A program made the translations under genes and the position numbers. From assembly GCA_963995505.1 (NCBI GenBank), contig OZ023187.1, positions 1,061,501 to 1,125,500 of the forward strand: a stretch of 64,000 nucleotides of DNA. The letters run 5' to 3'. The DNA comes from Hypericum androsaemum. Taxonomy: Eukaryota > Streptophyta > Magnoliopsida > Malpighiales > Hypericaceae. Below, piece after piece: positions 1 through 9,665 of the stretch (the stretch's first letter is position 1; the number at the start of each line of letters is the position of its first letter). The notes under the pieces are model-generated. The model worked only from the letters and a program-made list of their open reading frames with translations, had not been told where the DNA came from and searched no databases.

Positions 1-833
1 CATCTTGCAATCTTTTGCAAAATGTCCCTTCTGTTGACAGTTAAAACATTTCACTTTTGAAATGTTAAACCGCTTGTTCTTTTTAGCCTTGGAACCATCC
101 AACTTGGTTCCATGGTTTTCAGCCTTTGGAGTTTGTTTACACTTACCATTTCCTTTACCTTTCTTCTTTTTCCCACCACTCCCAGTCGAACAAATCGAAT
201 GGGCTTCAGGGTGGGATTTCATAGCTAGGAGGTTATCTTCCTCCAGCTCAAGGTGTCTGGCAACATCATCAAATGTTACCAAATGATCAGAATGGGTAAG
301 ATTCATCTTCATCTGTTCCCAACTTGGTGGTAGAGAATGGATGACAGCTTGAATCTGCTGCTCGTTGCTGAGTATGTGATCAGCCTCTGCCAGTTCACTG
401 ATCATATTGGACATCACTCTCAAGTGTTTCCTCATGGGAACCTCCGGACACTTTTTAAAGGTGTCAAACCTTATAGTCAAAGTACGCAGCTTCGATACTG
501 AAAGCTTTCCGAATTTTTGTTTGAGAGCATCCCATAACTCTTTCGCGTTGTCATGCACGCGAAATTGTCTGGTGATATCATCCATCATTGAACTCAACAA
601 GATCAATCGAGCAGTAGTATTTTTTCTCTTCCAAATAACATAAGCTTCCTTATCTCGCTTATGTTGAGCAGTTGTGCCTTCTTCAGGCTCATCCATTATT
701 ACATGTATGTGCTCCAGAACCTCTTGTTCCTCAAGCACATATTGTATTTTCATGCTCAATTCTCATAGTTTTTACCGTTGAGTTTTAACTCACGGTTTAG
801 CTCAGCTATGATGGATCTAGAAGCAACTGACAT
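1..833 (-). pseudogene. Copia retrotransposon gag, broken and running off the window edge
   Basis: The minus strand encodes a Copia-type Gag (UBN2 family). The frame from 753 down to 1 is open and ends at the edge with a CX2CX4HX4C zinc knuckle (CFNCQQKGHFAKDC), which binds the element's RNA in virus-like particles. The natural start is probably the ATG at 833-831. About 25 codons later, in the conserved stretch before the MKIQYVLEEQE segment, the expected Trp codon is TGA and one base is missing, so the first 25 codons and the rest lie in different frames. The element is therefore dead as read. Pol would lie to the left, outside the window. Confidence is high for the family and good for the two lesions. 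Confidence 0.85.
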
Positions 834-2521
834 CTCTATAGGGATTTTTAATATGAGAACATATTAGAAATGTGATTTGGCAATATGATTCAATTTACTA
901 ATCACTCATAACTTTTAACGATATGAAGTTCTTGATTAATCTCAAAATCGAAGTGGGTCGCGGGCATGCTTCCCCTCACCATTCAAGTATTAATCTTAAA
1001 CTTCAATCGTTTAAAGTTCATCGATAGTAAACTCAAGTGGAAGTAATTAAACAAACATCTTTATTTAATTACATGTTTGACACATGCATTTGTACATTCT
1101 GAGTGTGCTCGCACGTGCATAAAACCTCAGACAAGGTCTCAACCTATTGTACAAAAGTCTCCCAAAAAACAACATATATACATGGGGACAGTTAAACATA
1201 ACATGTAATCACACAGGGATCGGATGTCCAGGCGATCCGGTAGGAGAATCCAGATACATATCTGGATCCGGGTCCGAGGACGATCCTGTGGGGACCGGGT
1301 CTCAACCTAAACGGCGCTTCAGAATCTTTTGTCGAAGTTCTGTTGCACAGAAGTTCAGATACCTTTCTCCAGTAGCCATCAAATCTTGCAACAATTGCAA
1401 TTCAATTCGGGTTATTCTCATATTCTCCCAAAATAGGATTGAAAAACTCATTTTTTAATCTTTTGATGATCATACTATGGACCAATTCATGTGATTTTAG
1501 TTAAATTTAATATATCTCGGAACTCGTTCCAAAATATTTTCTTTTTAAGTTTATTAAAAATATAGTTATAATTTTAATAAACCTAATTGACAAAAATTTC
1601 TCAAATTTTTTTATCAATTTATTGAATTTTAATTGAATAAAAACTGATTTTATCAAATTAAAAGAGGAAAAACCCAACAATTTAAGTTAAATTTTGACTT
1701 AATCGGGTTGGGTCGAACCAAGAAACCAGGCCAATCCGTCCATTTTTTTTATTTTCTTGACCCGGGTATAAATATTTTCGGAAAAAATCGTGAAATTACG
1801 ATTTTGCCCCTCGCATATTTCCCCTTCCTTTTCTCTCTCTTCTCCCGCGATCGGCGAACATTCTGACCGCCGCTCCACTTACGACCGCCGCGTAACGGCG
1901 GCGAACCACCGGCCGAGACCGATCGCAATCGACTCGTCTCGGCCTCGCGATCACGTCCGACTCAGCCCCACGGGCCGTCGTGCGGCCGTTCTCCGTCGCG
2001 GTTGTCTTCTCCGTTCCGCGCCTCTCCGCCGTCATCGTCTTCGATCACGCGATTCCGGTAACGTCGATCCACAAAAGTGGTATCGAAACGTCGAGGAGAA
2101 ACCGGAGAATCGACTATCGTTGATCTACGGCGTCGATATCGTCGGATTTTTGACGAAATCGACGGAATTCGATTCGGAGCGAAATCGCCCGATTAGGGTT
2201 TTTGTCGATTTGGGAATTTTTGGACAAATTTCTAATTAATCCCCAAGTTTTTCAAAAATTGCACCGAAGTTCATGACACGCAGGTGCCACGTAAGCGGTC
2301 CAATTTTAGATTGGTACCTTAAAGTTTCGCGCGTGCGCGAATTTGCCCGCGTGGTTAGGCAAAATTTCAATTTAATCCCGCTAGTTCTAAATTAATTACA
2401 TTAAAGTCCAACAGATTATGATTTTCCATAAAATCACAATTAATACGATTTTTAACTCAATAAATCACATAATTACTTGAATTAAAATATCATATCATCA
2501 TCAAAACATGGTTTCAACCAT
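834..2521 (-). other. Leader region of the Copia element
   Basis: This 1.7-kb stretch lies between the primer-binding site and gag in the element's own (minus) orientation. It has an AT-rich half and a GC-rich half (about 1800-2100). A 149-codon plus-strand frame at 1790-2239 has no recognisable domain and looks like a by-product of GC richness. The leader is long for a Copia element, so it may hold a nested insertion or captured sequence that I cannot identify. Confidence 0.45.
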
Positions 2522-2533
2522 GCTCTGATACCA
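2522..2533 (-). other. Primer-binding site complementary to initiator tRNA-Met
   Basis: On the minus strand this reads TGGTATCAGAGC, the standard plant Copia/Gypsy primer-binding site matching the 3' end of initiator methionine tRNA. It sits two bases inside the end of the LTR, as expected for minus-strand reverse-transcription priming. Confidence 0.9.
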
Positions 2534-2535
2534 AT

Positions 2536-3105
2536 TGATAGATTCGACGCATAATTAGCAAGTAATTACGTGTTAAACCTATTTAATTAACAAACTAATT
2601 CGTTAATAATAAATCACTTACTTGTTGAAGCAAGAGGTCCACAGGTTCGGGTCCACAAAGTCTTCGTGCTAGTCGAATTACGATCACGTCTTAACGGATT
2701 CGTAATTGATTTTCACGATATTTCCTCTATAGAAAATCTGATAAAAATTCAGGAACTAATCCAGAATTTTTTCTTTCTTATTGAGTGGTTGTGGGCAAAC
2801 TTACAAATTGGTCTAGCCGGATTTCCCCTTTTATAGGAAAATCTGGCACACCATAATGTGCCACGTGGCACTTCGGGCCGCATGTCCGCCATGCGGCGTG
2901 CCACGTGGTACTTCGGACCGCATGTCCGCCACGTGGCGACACGTCAGCGTGACACGTGGGCCGCCACCTTTGGCGGCTGCGTTAGCGCCACGTCAGCCGG
3001 GCATTGGGCCGGTCAACGCAGGTTGACCGGCCCATCCAACCCAACTAATGGGCCTGGGCCCAATCGGGCACAATAATAATTACCTGATGAGCCCAAGGTC
3101 CAACA
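2536..3105 (-). repeat. 5' LTR of the Copia element (about 570 bp)
   Basis: In element orientation the LTR starts with TGTTGG at 3105 and ends with CTATCA at 2536, directly before the primer-binding site. A TATA box (TATAAAAG, minus strand, 2835-2828) lies inside it. The partner LTR would be left of the window, so the boundaries rest on the TG..CA ends, the primer-binding site and the TATA box only. The candidate target duplication (bases after 3105) cannot be checked here. Confidence 0.7.
2858..2937. repeat. 40-bp tandem repeat (two copies) with ACGTG motifs in the LTR
   Basis: Two adjacent 40-bp units (2858-2897 and 2898-2937) share GTGCCACGTGG, CTTCGG and CCGCATGTCCGCC segments. Each holds a CCACGTGG core, a G-box-like palindrome, and further ACGTG motifs follow to about 2960. 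The cluster lies upstream of the TATA box in element orientation, so it sits where an LTR enhancer would be. Confidence 0.7.
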
Positions 3106-3490
3106 TGAGCAACCAACTTTTAAAAAAAATCGCTAAAGCTTTATTAAAAAAATGAAAAGAAAATAGGTAACTCACACATGATTTATCAGTGAGATCCTCC
3201 TCAAGTTAACTCACACATGGAAACAACTCCCTTGCACTAAACCGTCCAAGGTTACCGCGGTCCTCTGTAAAAAATATTGTTACTAAGCTACGTTATTTTT
3301 TATGCTCTTTGTTTTTTTACTGGTTTTTCCTACTGGACTGGTACTAAACTTAGTACGCGGGATTCCATCCTTTTTATATATGTAAATATGTACATAACAC
3401 TAACTTTAATAAAATTCTACAATTTGGAAAAAAAAGTCTTACTAATGTTTTAGTCAAAAGTATTTGACATTTTAACCTCCATGTATGCAG

Positions 3491-3615
3491 GCTACTGCAG
3501 ATCGAAATGGAACAGATAAATCGGATTCTCTCTTCACAAGCATTAGGGGTTTCTTTGACATACTAATGCGATTCATGAAACCTCACATCTTGTATGGAAC
3601 AATTGTTGCATTCAC
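3491..3615 (+). pseudogene. Orphan exon of a UbiA-type aromatic prenyltransferase
   Basis: A 125-base segment with an acceptor (TGTATGCAG) and a donor (GTAAGA) encodes 41 residues in one frame. It contains FFDILMRFMKPHILYGTIVAF, which resembles the start of the membrane domain in plant homogentisate/flavonoid prenyltransferases (the RPHTxxGT region). These enzymes attach a prenyl chain to an aromatic acceptor in plastid membranes. I found no upstream transit-peptide exon and no downstream exons with the Asp-rich motifs; the Copia LTR lies just upstream. It is best read as a gene fragment, possibly cut by the retrotransposon. The family call is by resemblance only. Confidence 0.55.
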
Positions 3616-4866
3616 GTAAGAGATACTAACCTCTTAATTTTTCCCGTTTATATCTTACATGTACGTAGATCAACCGTTAATTTTATTTATAAATTCAATT
3701 AGTCCCTTCTTGCATGACATATTCAATAAAAAATAATTTGTACTTATTGCTTAGTGTATTAGTTTATCACTTGTTAAAAAAAGAGAATCTCCGTTGATGC
3801 AATTGTATACAGTAAAACCTCTCTAAAGTGATATTGTTGGGAATGGAGAAAATTATCACTTTAGAGAGGTTATCATATAAGAGGGGTTTACATTTTTTTA
3901 CTACAAAAAATTATTGTGTAATTCTCACTTGACCAAGACCTGTCTATCTGTTACACTCCGAGCGAACAAGATATTGTTGATGCAATTTTGAATCAATCAA
4001 ATAAAAGTCACAAGATACCTTCAATCTCGGTTTATAGCGTTATTCAAATACTACACTCGATTGAAATTTTTTTTATAAACAAGACGGCGATCAAAAGAAC
4101 TATTTGAAAATAATTCAAAAGATAAATGATGACGTAAAAGTTATCAAAGTGTAATTAATTTTTTATTAATCAAAAAATTTTGAGGAATATATTCATGTTA
4201 AATTTTTTTTGAAATTTTTTATCATTTTTCAAAAATTTTACTCGACTCTAATCTAAATTAGTTTGCACATTATATCAAAAAATAGATTATCTATTCTTTC
4301 CGAAGATAACTATATATTATCCAGAATCTAGATCACAAAATTGTGCAACACTTCTAAATTTGTAATTTTAAGTGGTCGTCCTGATTCATTATTTAATTAT
4401 GTGATCGAGTTTGGTGACATTCATTACCAAACATATAAAACAAGTGACAATAAATTATTCTAACAAAATAAAAATTTCCAGTTGAAATGACTTTTAAGAA
4501 CAAACAAGCATAATTTTAAAATACAAATTTTAGTACAACCTGATCGGACCGGACTTTTTTATTTTAATCAAATATTTTAAATATATATACATATCCATTA
4601 TTATAAAGGAAAAAAAGTAAACAAGCTTTAAAACCTTACCAAATAAAAAGCCCAAGACCAAAAATCCTAACCAAATAAAAAGCCCAAGACCAATCTCTCG
4701 AGTCGTCTTCTCCAAAGCCAAAAACTCAAGATCATCTTCTCCAAACAGCAACAAGATCGGTGGAGGGTCAAGAAAATTAGACATGGAATCTGACAATACC
4801 TCCAGAAACATTAAAATTCCAACTTTTCCGCCCGATTCTAGATCAGGATTCTTCCAATTCTAAACC
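3616..4866. other. AT-rich intergenic stretch, one hairpin inside
   Basis: No gene is supported here. Apart from the hairpin at 3807-3905 it is low-complexity AT-rich DNA. A short minus-strand frame at 4530-4811 has no recognisable domain. Confidence 0.6.
3807..3905. mobile_element. Pogo-like MITE end or remnant
   Basis: The stretch begins TACAGTAAAACCTCTCTAAA and holds a perfect 17-base inverted repeat, 3817-3833 against 3854-3870 (ACCTCTCTAAAGTGATA and its complement). The CAGTAAAACCTCTCTAAA terminus is typical of plant pogo/Tc1-related miniature elements. I do not see the opposite terminus, so this is a remnant. Confidence 0.55.
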
Positions 4867-5024
4867 CTAGATAGGAACAAAATTGGGGGAAACAAGAAAG
4901 GAGAGAGAGGGGAAGAAAGCGCGCACGTGGAGAAGGAAGGGCCGAGGAGGGGATTCTCGAGGAGAGGCTGGAAGGAGAAATTCCCGAGGCCAGGGGCGGC
5001 GCAACCTTCTCCGGGTGAGTTGGC

Positions 5025-5224
5025 NNNNNNNNNNNNNNNNNNNNNNNNNNNNNNNNNNNNNNNNNNNNNNNNNNNNNNNNNNNNNNNNNNNNNNNNNNNN
5101 NNNNNNNNNNNNNNNNNNNNNNNNNNNNNNNNNNNNNNNNNNNNNNNNNNNNNNNNNNNNNNNNNNNNNNNNNNNNNNNNNNNNNNNNNNNNNNNNNNNN
5201 NNNNNNNNNNNNNNNNNNNNNNNN
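5025..5224. other. Assembly gap (200 N)
   Basis: Exactly 200 unknown bases. Any frames crossing it are meaningless. The flanking GC-rich, purine-rich sequence (4870-5024) looks like a leader or first exon that is cut by the gap. Confidence 0.99.
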
Positions 5225-5778
5225 AAATCAGAAGTCACCTCTTCTTTCAACAAAAAAATATCAGAAGACTCAGATCGAAAATTTTTTTGACCTGAGTCTC
5301 AGATCGAAAAGATTCGTTTGACAATTAAAGTTTTAAAAAAAATTGAACTGAGAAACGGACTCTATTCTCGGAATTTTTTTAACAGTAATATCATATTGGT
5401 AATAAAATCGTACTGTAATACCATTTAAAAAAAACCAAAAAAATTAACTCAAAGTCTAATCAGTAAAACTAAAAAGTAGACGCCGCGCGCAGGGAGACCA
5501 CACAAAAAAGTAGAGACACACGGATTTGGTTGGATTCTTTTACTTTTGTAATGATAACGACACACCACACGCCTCCCCTGCCAACCAAAAAAATAACCGA
5601 GGGTATTATTTTATTTTAATTAAGAGAATTTTAATCCGCTTTAAATCTTAATTAAATGATAAAATTAAATAGTGTACCGCACGCCTCCCCAAAACAATTT
5701 CCTTTAAATTCTATAAAAAAGTTTTCCTTTAAAACTAAACTTTTTTTAGAATTCCTTTAAAAATAAACATAAAATAAA

Positions 5779-6963
5779 GGGAAAAGTCCACTTAAGTACC
5801 CTGTGGTATCGCAAAAAATCAAGTCAGTACCTGTGGTTTAAAACGTATCAATTGAGTCAAACTTATTCCAATTAAAATCAATTAGAGGCCCGGGCAGCTG
5901 CCTGTCTTGCCCAGACTTTGCCCTGCCACGTGGATAAGCCACATCAGATTTCTCTGATGACGTGGCGATCTTTCTCTCATCATCATCATCATCATCTTCT
6001 TCCTCCTCCAAGAAAAAAAAGCGAACCCAAAAAGAGGCCGAGGGCCGGCGAAAAGCCAAGGATGAAGAAACCGAACCAATTTCGACCCCTTGGCTCCATT
6101 GACGTTGAACTCGGCCGAGTCGACTCATCCTCTTCCCGATGGCGGACAACCCGACGGATGCGCCGACAGACGACTTCTTCCAAGAAATCCTAGGCTTCGT
6201 CGCGTCGGACGCCGGCCTGGTCGGAGCCCGGAGGAGGGGGAGGGTTTCATGGCCACGGGTTCCGAGTCGTGCTATCTGCTGTCGGAGCCCGAAGGAGGAG
6301 GAGGGTTCCATGGTCGGAGTACTCAGGAGGTCCGCCGCCTCTGCGATAGCCGGGGATGAGACAGGGGTAAACCGGGAGTGGAGGAGCCGGGAGCCGGGAG
6401 CCGCTGTATTGAACACCGTCGCGTCCACTTCCTGACGGACCCACTGAACACTGCCGCCGTGGTCGACAGCCCGTACCAGGAGGAGGCTCTCCATAGCCTG
6501 GACCCAACTCCCTCCATCCCCCGCCTTTCTTTCTTTCTTTCTAAAGCAAAGCCAACGGAGGTAAGAGGCATAATTTTTAAAATAGTGGCAACAGTATAAA
6601 TACTCGCTTCTTGGAGGAGGAGGAGAGGAAGAAGAAGAGCTTATTGGTCGATAAAGTTGGTTCCTTTAGAAACCCAATTGCTTTTCTCTTTCTGGGTTGG
6701 CCTTTTTTTTTCTCCAGCTTCCTCATTTTAATTGGTAGAAGATGATGATGATGATGAAAGACCGCCACGTCATCAGAGAAATCTGATGTGGCTTGTCCAT
6801 GTGGCAGGGCAGAGTCCGGGCAAGACGGGCAGGGTCCGGGCAGCTGCCCGGGCCTCTAATTGATTTTAATTGGAATAAGTTTGACTCAATTGATACATTT
6901 TAAATTACAGGGTACTGACTTGATTTTTTGCGATACTACAGAGTACTTAAGTGAACTTTTCCC
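5779..6963. mobile_element. Long-TIR MULE, likely Pack-MULE, with 9-bp target duplication
   Basis: A 1185-bp element starts GGGAAAAGTCCACTTAAGTACC and ends with the inverted equivalent ...GGTACTTAAGTGAACTTTTCCC type sequence. The terminal inverted repeats are about 215 bp each (5779-~5998 and ~6745-6963), both running into a GAT/ATC trinucleotide repeat. It is flanked by a perfect 9-bp duplication TAAAATAAA (5770-5778 and 6964-6972), the mark of Mutator-like transposition. There is no transposase frame, so it is non-autonomous. The interior is GC-rich and unlike the flanks, and appears to contain a captured gene fragment. It sits about 550 bp upstream of the ribose-5-phosphate isomerase start and could influence that promoter. 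Confidence 0.9.
6139..6360 (+). pseudogene. Captured first-exon fragment resembling UNE12/LRL-type bHLH
   Basis: From an ATG at 6139 the plus strand reads MADNPTDAPTDDFFQEILGF and then ASDAGLV. This is close to the N-terminus of plant bHLH factors of the UNE12/LRL group (a short acidic start followed by DDFxEQILGx). After about 35 codons the similarity moves to another frame, where a GGGGFHG segment recalls the same proteins, so the copy is frameshifted. No bHLH domain is present. The fragment lies wholly between the two TIRs of the MULE, as expected for Pack-MULE capture. The family match comes from memory of the conserved N-terminus and needs a protein search. Confidence 0.45.
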
Positions 6964-7508
6964 TAAAATAAAACGTTCCTTCGTTGTTTCTTCCTCATCT
7001 CTCCTTATAAATCATCAAACTCTCCCCAATTCCCAATGCTACAACCAGCAGCCATCACTTCATCTTCTCTCCCACCACCGCCATTCTTCCTCTCCTCTGC
7101 CTCCCACTTTGCCCTAAACACTTCCACAACTCTATCCACTCCCCAACCGCAGAAAAATTCTGACCCCTCAAAATCCCATTTCCCCAAAACTGGTCCTTTT
7201 CTTTGAAATTTTTGCCAATTCTTTTGACATAAAAAGAAAATAATTGAAGAGAGGAAGAACAGAATAAGAGTGAAGCAAAAAAGGTTTCCCTTTTCCCTCC
7301 CACCACCACACGAAAAAAAAAACCCTAATCCTATCCATCCACCCTCCTCCTCCTCCCTCCCCCAACATGCAAAACTAAGAAAACCCAATTGGATTCAAGG
7401 AAAACCCAATTGGAAAAACTAAGAAAGCTCCGGACTTTATATCATCCCAGAAAGAAAGTTTCAATCTTTACAAAGAAATCAGATAGAGGGCAGAGAGGGA
7501 GAGAGAGG

Positions 7509-8303
7509 ATGGCAATCCCTTACCCACCGTACACCTTCCTAGCCACGGAGAATGGGGGCCCACCAATGGAGGCGAACAACCCAATCCTGACCCAGGAGGA
7601 GCTCAAGCGGGTATCGGCCTACAAGGCGGTAGAGTTCGTGGAGTCCGGGATGGTGGTGGGCCTCGGGACGGGCTCCACCGCCCGCTACGCGGTGGAGCGG
7701 ATCGCCGAGCTTCTAGGGCAAGGCAAGCTCAAGGACATTGTCGGAATTCCCACCTCCAGGATCACCCAGGACCAGGCCCTGTCCCTGGGGATCCCCTTGT
7801 CGGATCTCGATGCTCATCCGGTGATCGACCTCGCCATCGATGGGGCTGACGAGGTGGACCCCGGCCTGAACCTCGTCAAGGGGCGGGGCGGGTCCCTCTT
7901 GAGGGAGAAGATGGTGGAGAGCGCCTCCAGGAAGTTTATTGTCATCGTGGACGAGTCCAAGCTGGTGGATTACATCGGGGCCAGCGGGCTCGCGATGCCC
8001 GTTGAGGTGATCCCGTTCTGCTGGCGGTTCACGGCGGGGAGGCTGCAGGAGATGTTCCGGTTCGTGGGGTGCGTGGCCAAGCTGAGGACTTTTGTGGGCG
8101 GGGATGATCCCTTTGTCACTGACAACGGGAACTACATTGTGGACCTGTATTTCCAGAGTGACATTGGCGATTTGAGGGCGGCAAGTGACGCGATTTTGAG
8201 GCTCCCCGGCGTGGCTGAGCACGGTATGTTCCTTGACATGGCGACCAAGGTAATTATCGCCGGAAAGCTCGGGGTCACCATCAAGGATAAGGCATCGGTA
8301 TGA
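7509..8303 (+). CDS. RPI: Ribose-5-phosphate isomerase, cytosolic type, single exon
   Basis: A 264-residue protein interconverts ribose 5-phosphate and ribulose 5-phosphate in the non-oxidative pentose phosphate pathway. The family signature is complete: substrate loop GLGTGSTA (about residue 53), GIPTSRIT, the acidic DGADEVD motif (about 113), KGRGGSLLREK, and the C-terminal GVAEHGMFLDMA. The ATG at 7509 gives the usual length for plant RPI. An in-frame ATG at 7389 would add 40 polar residues with no transit-peptide character, so I prefer 7509. With no plastid targeting sequence, this matches the cytosolic intronless paralogues rather than the chloroplast form. The MULE ends 545 bp upstream. 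Confidence 0.93.
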   Translation: MAIPYPPYTFLATENGGPPMEANNPILTQEELKRVSAYKAVEFVESGMVVGLGTGSTARYAVERIAELLGQGKLKDIVGIPTSRITQDQALSLGIPLSDLDAHPVIDLAIDGADEVDPGLNLVKGRGGSLLREKMVESASRKFIVIVDESKLVDYIGASGLAMPVEVIPFCWRFTAGRLQEMFRFVGCVAKLRTFVGGDDPFVTDNGNYIVDLYFQSDIGDLRAASDAILRLPGVAEHGMFLDMATKVIIAGKLGVTIKDKASV

Positions 8304-9050
8304 TAGTTTAGGTTTGGTTGGTCATGATATGATTGATGTATTGGTTGGAGGAGGGGTTAAGTTACACATCATTGGTTCAAAAATTTGTCATTCTCAGTTT
8401 GGGAGAATCCCCGAGTTAAATGACAGCATTAGCAGAGATGAAGTTGGACACAACCTCTCAAAAACATGTTTGGGAGGGCTATATTTAGGTAACAGTTTAG
8501 AGGGTTAAGAGGTTTCGGGTTGGAAGGCGGATGGTGAAAGGAAGTTTTTTGTACTCAGCAGATGCTGTTTTGATGATTAATTTCAACAGAATTAACTTTC
8601 TTAATGACCTGCTGATCTCTCCAGGCATATGGTAATTAGCTCGCGGTTTGTTATGAAGATGCTAGCTTGTTTCAACTTTCAAGATTGTGCCTCTTTATTG
8701 TTGGATGTGATGTTCTCATGGTTAACCAGTTTGGCTCAAGTCGAAACCATCTGCGGTGTGTCGAATCTGTCTTAGATTTTCTAATAGGGCTGCATCCAAT
8801 CTGCTGTGTTCTGGAATCAGGAAACGCAACCAGAGACCCTTCATTTTCTGGTTCACATCTTTGGGTGATGGGGCTCATCTTGATCGAACAATCTCTGCTG
8901 TAAACGGGATGTTCGGTTTGGTGCAAAGGACTTGTCACTTTGACGAACCGCGGAGGTGTTCGTTCAATTGCTGTTATCCTCTTGCAGGTCCATCTTCATC
9001 AGCATTTGTGTGAGTGAAGTTCCTCCTCATCAGTTTGGGTGCTTTTGGAG
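8304..9050 (+). other. Probable 3'UTR and downstream spacer of RPI
   Basis: No coding content is supported. The short frames found in both strands have no domain. Its proximity and mixed composition fit a 3'UTR followed by intergenic DNA. Confidence 0.4.
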
Positions 9051-9059
9051 TTGGTATTT

Positions 9060-9240
9060 TTTTTTTCAGAAACCATATCACTTTTATATTAAAACTTAAG
9101 TCGGAAAGTCCGTAAAAAGGAGAGCATCTAATTCCAACTTCCAAGGGATGGACAAGCAACCCATCCTTAGAAGAAGATTTAATCTCTCCTGTTTACATAA
9201 ACCAATTTGCGACTCGATCTTTGAAACTGAGAATCGAAAT
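9060..9240 (-). mobile_element. Short LINE 3'-end remnant
   Basis: On the minus strand the sequence ends TTTTAATATAAAAGTGATATGGTTTCTG followed by a run of A (plus-strand poly-T at about 9058-9067). This is the layout of a 5'-truncated plant L1 with its poly-A tail. Upstream the translation resembles the degraded end of a LINE RNase H region, with several stops. I could not define a target duplication. Confidence 0.4.
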
Positions 9241-9665
9241 TTATGAGGAAGCTTGTTTTGTGGTCATGGTGAATTGGCAAGTATAAATTAGTGGTTTGAT
9301 GTACTTGTACACGACGAGGGGGGTTTAGTGTTTTACTATTTGAGCATAATTTTTTGGACCAACATTTAACGTTAAACTTTTACCAAGTATAAATTCCTAA
9401 TATGGAGGACTAAGACTAGAGGAAGGCCGGAATCTGGCGCCAATACCACATCAAAAATTTGAAAATTACAATTCGACCCCAACAACTTTACCATAATCAA
9501 CAATTTGACCCCAACATACAGACCCGTTCGTAAGAAAAAAGAAACCTCGGGATGCAATTGGATAAATTAAGAAAAAAATCAAATCAAACCCCACCGACCT
9601 TCCTCCCATCATAAAGTTACAAAGGGCGGCGCTTCTAGACCTCTGATTCGTTGACTTCTCCCGGA

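Noticed and set aside
1790..2239. 149-codon plus-strand frame in the Copia leader
   Set aside because: GC-rich Arg/Ser composition with no domain, antisense to the element and overlapped by another frame; it is a by-product of composition.
3807..3905. Candidate microRNA hairpin
   Set aside because: The 17-bp stem carries the known terminus of pogo-like MITEs, so a transposon origin is the simpler reading.
4867..5295. Open frames across the N gap
   Set aside because: They are open only because unknown bases translate as X; nothing can be concluded.
5838..6571. Several antisense frames in the Pack-MULE (up to 218 codons)
   Set aside because: They cross the terminal repeats and include low-complexity Asp/Met runs from the trinucleotide repeat; no domain.
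7713..8222. 169-codon antisense frame of RPI
   Set aside because: Shadow of a GC-rich coding sequence on the other strand.
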